Origin: Tragulus kanchil
Taxonomy: Eukaryota; Chordata; Mammalia; Artiodactyla; Tragulidae
Length of the DNA: 64,000 nt
Reading direction: 5' to 3'
Assembly: GCA_022376925.1 (NCBI GenBank)
Contig: JAIOJX010000024.1
Coordinates: 168,671,608 to 168,735,607 of the forward strand
The notes beneath the pieces are model-generated. The model was not told the origin of the DNA. It saw nothing but the letters and a program-made list of their open reading frames with translations, and ran no database searches. The translations under genes were made by a program, and so were the position numbers. Each line of letters begins with the position of its first letter. Position 1 is the first letter of the stretch. Positions 56,762 to 64,000 of the stretch are shown here, in pieces.

Positions 56762-59097
56762 GTAAGATAGAGGTATGGGATTAAGAAACAAACGACTATG
56801 CATAAAATAAGCAATAAGCATGTTTCTTCAGCACGGCAGTGAGCTCAAACATAAGACAGGAAAATCCTCCTCCGTGTCTCTCTACCCGGAGCTCCCTTTT
56901 GGGCGAAAAGTGGGTACCCACACCCTGCCCAGGTTCCTCATCTGTAGACGGTGACTTGGGCCCAGAGATACCCCTGGAATCGCTGATAATCCCACGGCGA
57001 CCACGGTCTTCTGAAAACACAGGTCAGACCGTGTCACGTCCCTTCTTAAAGCCCCACACCGTCGCCATGGTGCACCGGCGTCGGAGCGCCCGGCCCGCCT
57101 CTCCGCCTGCGCCCCTGCCTCCACTCCGCCGGGCCCGGGTCCTCCCTCCACTCCCCACACCGCCCAGCCCGGCTCTCGGCGGAGGTCCTCCTGCCTCTGC
57201 CGCCGCCCCGCTGTCCACCCCCTGAGAGTCCCGGCGCAAGCGTCGGGGCCTCCAGCCCTCCCGGCCCTCGCGGGCTCAGACAGACGCCTTCCGTCGTGAC
57301 AGCCGCTCCTTGCTCTCACGGCACTCTGACAGCGCTCGTCCGGGTTTTGTGTGTGTGTCACGTGCGACGGAGATGCACACTGGGACTGTGTCTCCCTCGC
57401 ATCCTGGCACAGAAGCGGGCGCTTAGCGAGGGAGGCACAGCCCTGGATACGCGTGGACTAGAGTGGCGCCGTCTCAGCGTCTGTGCCGTGGCCTGGGGTG
57501 GCGGCACCGGCTGCTGCCTTCTCTGGGCGGCCTCACGGCCCTTCTGAGCCAGACACGTCTAATAGCTCACGACCACCGATAGTCATTTTATTAAAAAAGT
57601 AAGGTTGGGCGGCGACAAATTGGACAAATAACCAGTTTGCGATGGATATATGGAGCTGTTTCTATGGCAGCATGGTTAGTATTAGATTAATTTAATTGTG
57701 AAGGAAAAGTAAATTATGTCCAATCGTCAATAAAATGCCAACTAACTTGCAGTGTTTGGGTAGTGAGAGAATAACATGAAGAAGGCTGTCGTCTTCTGTT
57801 CTCGGAGCAGAGATCTAAGGAATTAGCTCCTGATCCAGATTAATCTACAGATGGTTCTCAGGGGGGTTGGGCGTCCAAGAGCAGTCGGAGTAAGAAATCG
57901 GGGTCCAGAGGGGGCGGAAGCTGCCCACTGGAGTAAGATAGAGGTATGGGATTAAGAAACAAACGACTATGCATAAAATAAGCAATAAGCATGTTTCTTC
58001 AGCACGGCAGTGAGCTCAAACATAAGACAGGAAAATCCTCCTCCGTGTCTCTCTACCCGGAGCTCCCTTTTGGGGAAAAGTGGGTACCCACACCCTGCCC
58101 AGGTTCCTCATCTGTAGACGGTGACTTGGGCCCAGAGATACCCCTGGAATCGCTGATAATCCCACGGCGACCACGGTCTTCTGAAAACACAGGTCAGACC
58201 GTGTCACGTCCCTTCTTAAAGCCCCACACCGTCGCCATGGTGCACCGGCGTCGGAGCGCCCGGCCCGCCTCTCCGCCTGCGCCCCTGCCTCCACTCCGCC
58301 GGGCCCGGGTCCTCCCTCCACTCCCCACACCGCCCAGCCCGGCTCTCGGCGGAGGTCCTCCTGCCTCTGCCGCCGCCCCGCTGTCCACCCCCTGAGAGTC
58401 CCGGCGCAAGCGTCGGGGCCTCCAGCCCTCCCGGCCCTCGCGGGCTCAGACAGACGCCTTCCGTCGTGACAGCCGCTCCTTGCTCTCACGGCACTCTGAC
58501 AGCGCTCGTCCGGGTTTTGTGTGTGTGTCACGTGCGACGGAGATGCACACTGGGACTGTGTCTCCCTCGCATCCTGGCACAGAAGCGGGCGCTTAGCGAG
58601 GGAGGCACAGCCCTGGATACGCGTGGACTAGAGTGGCGCCGTCTCAGCGTCTGTGCCGTGGCCTGGGGTGGCGGCACCGGCTGCTGCCTTCTCTGGGCGG
58701 CCTCACGGCCCTTCTGAGCCAGACACGTCTAATAGCTCACGACCACCGATAGTCATTTTATTAAAAAAGTAAGGTTGGGCGGCGACAAATTGGACAAATA
58801 ACCAGTTTGCGATGGATATATGGAGCTGTTTCTATGGCAGCATGGTTAGTATTAGATTAATTTAATTGTGAAGGAAAAGTAAATTATGTCCAATCGTCAA
58901 TAAAATGCCAACTAACTTGCAGTGTTTGGGTAGTGAGAGAATAACATGAAGAAGGCTGTCGTCTTCTGTTCTCGGAGCAGAGATCTAAGGAATTAGCTCC
59001 TGATCCAGATTAATCTACAGATGGTTCTCAGGGGGGTTGGGCGTCCAAGAGCAGTCGGAGTAAGAAATCGGGGTCCAGAGGGGGCGGAAGCTGCCCA
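56762..59097 (+). repeat. Direct duplication, shift 1171, in TMOD2 intron
   Basis: Copy 1 is 56762-57926 and copy 2 is 57933-59097. TTTTGGGCGAAAAG in copy 1 is TTTTGGGGAAAAG in copy 2. It is the only such pair inside the coding part of TMOD2 and does not touch an exon. Confidence 0.97.
57020..57450 (+). mobile_element. GC-rich L2 LINE 3' fragment
   Basis: CAGGTCAGACCGTGTCACGT, CCTTCTTAAAGCCCCACACC at the start and CTCGCATCCTGGCACAGAAG, CGGGCGCTTAGCGAG at the end match L2 3' landmarks. The middle is unusually CpG-rich for such an old repeat. Second assembled copy at about 58190-58620. Confidence 0.6.
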
Positions 59098-59889
59098 GGG
59101 AGCTCGGGAGAAGGCTGAGAAGCCACGTGGTGGAGCTCGAGGTGCAGGGAGCAAGCTTTCCAGAAAGAGAAGGACCAGGGTGAGGTGCATAGGCCCCGGG
59201 AGACCCCCAGCGAGACCCCGGCTGAGTGGGAGGCCGTCGCGAGGCTTCAGGAGGGGCCCCCAGCCTCCGTTCGCGATGAAGGGGGCCCCGGGCCCTCAGC
59301 TCCTCAGGCCGCCTTGCTCGTTTAGCACGTGTCAGTTGACCGCAGGGGCAGAGGTGCGTGGCAGCTATCCGGAGCCCTGGGAGCTCAGGTTCAGACCAGG
59401 CCCGAATGGAGCTCAGAAATCCTGTTTTGACTCTGGATTCGAGATCACAGCGCCACGAGGAAAATGCTTCAGGCTGCAGACACTGTGCAGAAGTCTGGGA
59501 GGGGCCTCCATATCTGAGATGTTATTGGCTGGTTGATTTTGTTGGTTTGTTTCCTTTTCTATTCTTTGGCCATTCGCCTATTTTGTTTTAAAGTTCTTTT
59601 GTGATTTATTTATTTTTTAATTTTTATTTTGCTTTTTACTTTGACAGAGTTTAGTTGTTTACAGATATGTATGATCACAGGTTAATGGTGATTTATTTTT
59701 ATAAACATGATAAAATGTAATAAAAATTTCTCATATGAAATACTTCAACATTTTACAAGTTCATCCAACGTATATCACAATAGATTTGGCTGTGGTGTTT
59801 AAATAGAGAGTTCTCATGATTCAGCATTATACAAATTTTAAGTCGAGACTATACTCACAAAGAAGTGTAGAAAGTGACATTTAAAAAGT

Positions 59890-60260
59890 GCGGAAAAGAA
59901 TTCAGTGAGAGACAAAGTGATAGGTAGGAAATGGATTTATTCAGATTCAGAGAAAAGCACACTCCACCGGCAGAGTGTGGGCCATCGCTGAGCAAATCCA
60001 GCCTCCCATTCTCCTCTTTTGTGTGCCAGTGAATTTCCCATTTTCATGAGAAATGTGGCAGCTTGCGTGATGGTCAGTGGTGGAGCCCCTGTGCCCAGGA
60101 TATTCCAGACTGACCGCATCAGCGGTGCATCCGTGGGATCCCCAGCTCCGCCTGGCCCCTGTCTGTGTGTCCGGCCACTTGGAGGTCTGGAGAACCGGCA
60201 GGAAGGGTGCAGCCCTGTAACCAAGGGACGCTCTGGCGAGGTTTCACGAGGGAGTCCCTG
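59890..60260. mobile_element. LTR-like element, relative of 52862-53350
   Basis: It shares GAATTCAGTGAGAGACAAAG, TGATAGGTAGGAAATGGATT and GTGTGGGCCAT with the element at 52862, then diverges. I read it as a second, older or differently truncated member. Confidence 0.5.
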
Positions 60261-60462
60261 ACGTGGCTTCTGACCCTTTCCTTGCCCGTGAGGGTAGGAA
60301 GGCCAGGCTCACCCAGGAGACCTGGAAAGAGCTTGGGCCCCAGTGGGTTGAGACTGGAGCCCACTGTCTGTCCTAAGATGACAAAGGAGAAGCGACAGAG
60401 GAGGGAGTCTTCAGAAAGCTCCAACGATCAAAGGGAAGACGGCCAGTTTCAAAGATCATGCC

Positions 60463-60576
60463 TAGGGACTTCCCTAGTGGTCCGGTGGTCACGCTTCATG
60501 CTTCCAATGCAGGGTGTGCGGGTTCGATCCGTGGTCGAGGAACTAAGGCCCCACATGCTATAGGGCCAAAAAAAAA
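60463..60576 (+). mobile_element. Short CHR-type SINE with TSD
   Basis: GGGACTTCCCTAGTGGTCCG head, GCGGGTTCGATCCGTGGTCG B-box region, GCCCCACATGCTATAGGGCC, A-tail. The target duplication ATCATGCC is at 60455-60462 and 60577-60584. Confidence 0.9.
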
Positions 60577-60899
60577 ATCATGCCAAGGGGCGGGGCAGCT
60601 CCAGCAAAGAGAGAACCCAAGAGTCAAAGCCAGGAGGAATCGAGAAAGAGTGTGGGGAGGTCTGGAGCCTCCCAGGGTGGCGCTGGAGTGGCCTGGGGTG
60701 TCCCTGAGCCGTCCCCCCGTGGGATGTGGGTGTGTCGGGCCGGCTGGGTTAGGGGCAGGTCACCGGCCCTCCTCTCAGCTCTGTGATCGTCAGTCCAGAG
60801 GTGGGGGCTGGGGCAGGGCTGAGGGTGGTGTAGGTTTCATCATACTCAGAAGCCAGTGGAGGGCACGGTGAGCGGGCTCGCACTGAGAGGCTGCGGTGG

Positions 60900-60910
60900 A
60901 AGATGGCGGC
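60900..60910 (+). promoter_or_regulatory. YY1-type motif
   Basis: AAGATGGCGGC is the full YY1 consensus, in a TMOD2 intron within moderately GC-rich sequence. A single motif; function unproven. Confidence 0.5.
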
Positions 60911-61289
60911 AGAGGATGCACGTGTGGGGAGCACAGGGCCTCGCTGCTCAGAGCTCTGTCTCTGAGCATGGCACCCCTGATTTTTCCTTTCAAGTCAGGC
61001 TGACTTGGATAGACTAGAAAAATGGCATGTTCCCAGGTCAGTGTATCAAGTGGCCCCAGGAATCCTGCTTGCCTACAACTGAGGTTGACAGAAGAACTCG
61101 ACAAGGGCAGTTACCAGTGTGTCCCCGGGAACCCCTAGGGCTGCTTGGGTGCATCTGCCTGCCATACGCAGGGTTCAGGGCAAGAACGCAAAGCGAAGTC
61201 CATGTACCGTTTCTATAAATGTTAAAAGCTAATAAACTATGAAAATATCTGCCATCCTTCTACCTAGGCCAGTATTCTTGCACTTCCAA

Positions 61290-61425
61290 GAGTTCCACCG
61301 AGGCACGTGGGTCCATCCGGCCAGGTCCCCAAGCCCATGGCCGGCGCCCCGGCGTGCGAGTTCCACAGAGGCACGTGGGTCCACCCGGCCAGGTCCCCAA
61401 GCCCATGGCCGGCGCCCCGGCGTGC
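61290..61425 (+). repeat. 68-bp tandem repeat, two units
   Basis: The unit beginning GAGTTCCACCGAGGCACGTG (61290) repeats at 61358 with two or three substitutions. It contains CACGTG (E-box) and GCCGGCGCC in each unit. Confidence 0.9.
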
Positions 61426-62011
61426 GTGCACAAGCGTCATCCACACTCCCGCCTGGACAGCCTTCCTTGGCCCCGGGTACACGCCCCAGCAGTACGGCCC
61501 GCCTTCAGGGGGACAGACGTGAGGAGGGACACACGCGGGCCCTGGAGAAGCGTCAGGGCTCTTTGGCAGGGAATCTGAGGGCCCCGAGCGCCTGTCTTCT
61601 GGATGCAAATGCCGCTTTGACCCTCTGGCTCCTCTGTTAGTGGGGTGCGGGCCGTGGGGAGAGGGGTACAACCAGAGGAGAGCCAGGTTGGGCCCCTAGA
61701 GCGTGGGGCCCACAGCAGGGCCCCTCTTGCCCAGGTCTAAAGGTCGTGCTGCCCATGAGAGGGACGTAAAAGCCACTGTCCCCGCCAGCCGCCTCAGGTC
61801 TCTGTGTTGCAGAATACAGGATTCCTCCCCTGCCTCCCTGCCCTCTGACAGCGCATCAGTGACGTGGGCATCAGCCTGGAAATTAAGGAGCCCCGGTGAG
61901 ATGGGCATGGCTTGCGGCTTCAGCTCCTAGTGCCACCGTTCTCTGGCTGGTTCGCTACCCCTGCAGCAAGGCGACAGCACACAGTGCTTTTTGTTTTTCT
62001 TCTGATTTAAG

Positions 62012-62134
62012 GGAGAGTCTTTATCCCCAAAGAAACGCCCGTGGAAACTCGTAAAGAAGAAAAAGTGACCCTCGACCCAGAACTGGAAGAAGCGTTGGCC
62101 AGCGCCTCTGACACGGAGCTCTACGATCTTGCAG
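62012..62134 (+). CDS. TMOD2: TMOD2 coding exon 3 (residues 95-136, partial codon at end)
   Basis: The Gly codon split by the intron (G/GG) is completed at 62012-62013. The frame then reads RVFIPKETPVETRKEEKVTL and continues DPELEEALASASDTELYDLA to a GTTAGT donor at 62135. This is the linker and the beginning of the second tropomyosin-binding segment of tropomodulin. The three exons sum to 406 bp (135 codons plus one base) of a protein that is about 351 residues in mammals; the leucine-rich-repeat C-terminal half lies beyond the window. ETPVETRKEEK agrees closely with TMOD2. Confidence 0.97.
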
Positions 62135-62699
62135 GTTAGTCCTCAGCCGGGGAGCGTTCCTGTCCAGCTCCGTGACCCCAGACGTGGGCTGGCCGCTGGG
62201 AGGCAGCCTCAGCACCATGGCGCTGTCGATGGCCACTGGGCCACCAGGCTGTCTGCAGCCGGACAGGCCGCTGGGAGGCTGGATGCAGGTGACCTGACCT
62301 CTCTGAGCAAACGTTTCGCCATATCGCAGCTGTAAATTGTAAAAATCATATTTCAGCCGTAACGTGCATCCAGTAATACCTGTCCTACAAAATCCAAGGG
62401 TTACTGTAAAAAAAAAAAGAGAATAAATGTGAAGGAGTGTTGAGAATTTAAACAGTAAAATAACAGCCTTTATGCCTTCAGAAGAGCTTCATGTTTGGCA
62501 TTTTATTGTCACAGAATTTCTATTGCCATCACACAATTTCTTATTCCTCCTCACAGTCACTGTTGTTGATTTCCACCAAGAGTTCTGTTAGCCTCACCAT
62601 GGAGCAGGATCCAATTTACTGCTATATTTCTCTGGTAAAGTAAATCCTACTCAGCCCAGTCTGCTCATTTTTTTTGTAGTTTTCTTAACAAAAGCAACA

Positions 62700-62720
62700 A
62701 TATTCTTATTCTTATTCTTA
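62700..62720 (+). repeat. Short (TTCTTA)n simple repeat
   Basis: Three to four units of ATTCTT(A), next to the L1 3' end. Confidence 0.8.
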
Positions 62721-63000
62721 TGTGAGTTGGTTATACGTACAGATAGAAAAATCCAGGGAAGGGATAGTTAGGGAATCGGGGATCGACATGTGCACACTGC
62801 TGTATTTAGAATGGATAACCAGCAGGGGCCTCCTGTGTAGCCCAGGGAACTCTGCTCGGTGCTCTGTGGCAGCCTGGATGCGAGGGGAGTCTGGGGGAGC
62901 ACCGATGCTTGCCCGTGTCTGACTCGGTCGCTCTGCTATGCGCCTGAAACTACCGCACTACAGTTAATTGGCTAAACTCCAATATAAAATGAAAAGTTTT
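62720..63000 (+). mobile_element. L1 3'UTR end
   Basis: GGGATCGACATGTGCACACT, AGAATGGATAACCAGCAGGG, CCCAGGGAACTCTGCTCGGT, GCTCTGTGGCAGCCTGGATG and GGCTAAACTCCAATATAAAA give the complete order of a cetartiodactyl L1 3'UTR, plus strand. Confidence 0.88.
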
Positions 63001-63439
63001 TTTAAAGAGCAAAACCCACGTAGTACAAAAGAACGTGTCGTGAAGTGTCTCATCCTAGTGATGTAGCCTTCCTCCTGTTTCGCGTATGTCCTTTGAGAAG
63101 GAATCCGTGCACCTGCCGCAGGCTGCGTGCTCATCGGAGGGAGACGGCCTTAGTTGCGTCGTCAGGTCCCGCAGGATCGAGGTGCTTTGAAAAATAGTCC
63201 CCAGCCCTGGCAAGAATTTCACACCGTGATTCTGCTGGAAAACATGATTTATAGTCATAAAGAGTAATAATAATCTCCTTCCTCCCAGGAGAACCACCTC
63301 TGCCTTATTCTAAAATTAAAACTTGGCAATGGGAGTGAAATTATGATCTAAGTTCCGTAGTGAGTTTGGGGCCACTCCAAGATATCTTTGTTGGGTGGTC
63401 TCGGCGGTCTGTGTTTATTCTCCCTAGACAGCGCCAAAA

Positions 63440-63640
63440 ACAGTGACACATTCTTATTTATTTAACAAGTTTTTAAAGCACTTAGAACAGTACCTAACAA
63501 ATAGGAAGTCATTTAACCTTTGTAATAAGTAAAGTGTACCCATTATCCCTATTTTACAGATGGGGAAACTGAGATTTACTCTTTGTAAGACTCAGCTCAC
63601 ACAAATAGTACCTTTCAACTCAGGCTCCCTGCTCCTGACT
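63440..63640 (+). mobile_element. MIR-type SINE
   Basis: CATTATCCCTATTTTACAGA and TGGGGAAACTGAGATTTACT are the MIR core, followed by AAGACTCAGCTCACACAAAT and an AACTCAGGCTCCCTG-type end. Confidence 0.85.
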
Positions 63641-63912
63641 GCCTCTCTAAACCCCTGGACTCCCTGGCTCTGAACACTTGTACTTTCTTGGCTGTTCGGA
63701 CTGCTTCCGTCCTTCCAAGGCGTGGATTACAGCAGATGCGGAGCTCAGAGACGGGCCTCTGTCCCTGCTGGCGAGCTCTTCCGGGATCTTTCCCCAGCAG
63801 GCCTCCTGTAAAGCCTCACCTGGAATTCATCAGCAAAGGGAAAGCTGGGTGGACGGTTGCGGTCAGCACCTGCCCGGTGCTTGGTTAGGCCCAGCGATGT
63901 CGCCGGCATACG

Positions 63913-63931
63913 CTGCTGCCCCCTGGTGCAG
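63913..63931 (-). promoter_or_regulatory. CTCF-like motif
   Basis: The reverse complement reads TGCACCAGGGGGCAGCA, close to the CTCF core with one deviation (GCA for CCA). It has the same strand as the motif at 45236. Confidence 0.55.
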
Positions 63932-64000
63932 GTTCTGTGTAATACAGGAGACTCAAAATTTTAGCCGGCTTGCTGGACCTTTCATTGCGGACATCTCTTA

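Larger units (their letters stand above)
55798..62011 (+). other. TMOD2: TMOD2 intron after coding exon 2
   Basis: GTAAGG donor at 55798; TTTAAG acceptor ending at 62011. It holds L1 pieces (56030-56490), a GC-rich L2 copy inside the last of the ~1.1 kb duplications (56762-59097), an LTR-like element (59890-60260), a short CHR SINE (60463-60576), a YY1-type motif (60900) and a 68-bp tandem repeat (61290-61425). In 59100-59890 and 61430-62000 I see nothing recognisable beyond AT-rich or GC-rich intronic DNA. Confidence 0.88.
62135..64000 (+). other. TMOD2: TMOD2 intron after coding exon 3 (partial)
   Basis: It begins with a GTTAGT donor and has no acceptor before the window ends. It contains a short (TTCTTA)n run at 62700-62720, an L1 3' end (62720-63000), a MIR-type piece (63440-63640) and a CTCF-like motif near 63914. 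Confidence 0.85.

Noticed and set aside
3174..59097. Reading the ~1.1 kb direct repeats as a new mobile element or amplification system
   Set aside because: The repeated sequences are unrelated to one another; only the length is shared. There are no common ends, target duplications or coding content.
1459..60576. tRNA genes at A/B-box-like sequences
   Set aside because: These are SINE heads derived from tRNA. They lack a foldable complete tRNA and sit in repeat copies with target duplications.

Overview
The window is nuclear DNA from a ruminant. It carries Bov-tA SINEs, a BovB LINE fragment and ruminant-type L1 3' ends, which together are diagnostic of Ruminantia, on top of CHR-type tRNA-derived SINEs and mammal-wide L2, MIR and MER5A repeats. 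A young CHR-like SINE with crisp target-site duplications and a (AAAT)n-CTT-(A)n tail occurs in eight independent insertions. Its tail does not look like the commonest cattle SINEs, so a non-bovid ruminant is possible, but I cannot fix the species from sequence alone.

Two conserved genes are present, in the order and orientation known from mammals (human 15q21). LYSMD2 lies on the minus strand: coding exon 1 is at 18527-18787 inside a CpG island, and a broken exon 2 is at 51-191. TMOD2, neuronal tropomodulin, lies on the plus strand: coding exons are at 53697-53822, 55641-55797 and 62012-62134, and the gene runs off the right edge. Between them are a second large CpG island (about 37.97-39.22 kb, candidate promoter), a decayed class I endogenous retrovirus with a recognisable gag (28.2-31.1 kb), a canonical CTCF motif (45.24 kb), and otherwise introns and repeats.

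The dominant oddity is structural. Seventeen times the sequence is followed by a near-identical direct copy of its own last 1.07-1.19 kb. The copies ignore content (unique DNA, SINEs, retrovirus, CpG-rich DNA alike), mostly differ by one- or two-base indels in runs, and are separated by a few to about 40 unmatched bases. This is the signature of contig or read overlaps laid end to end instead of being merged. About 19 kb of the 64 kb is therefore probably false duplication, and the real locus is nearer 45 kb. One such seam, at position 50/51, truncates LYSMD2 exon 2 and creates an apparent stop codon.

Layout: 1-18.5 kb, LYSMD2 exon 2 fragment and intron 1; 18.3-19.0 kb, LYSMD2 exon 1 and CpG island; 19-38 kb, intergenic repeats, old L1, retrovirus; 38-39.2 kb, second CpG island; 39-53.6 kb, TMOD2 upstream region or 5' intron; 53.6-64 kb, TMOD2 coding exons 1-3 and introns. 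I found no convincing undescribed gene system. The best leads are the assembly signature, the young SINE subfamily and the CTCF/CpG-island architecture between the two genes.
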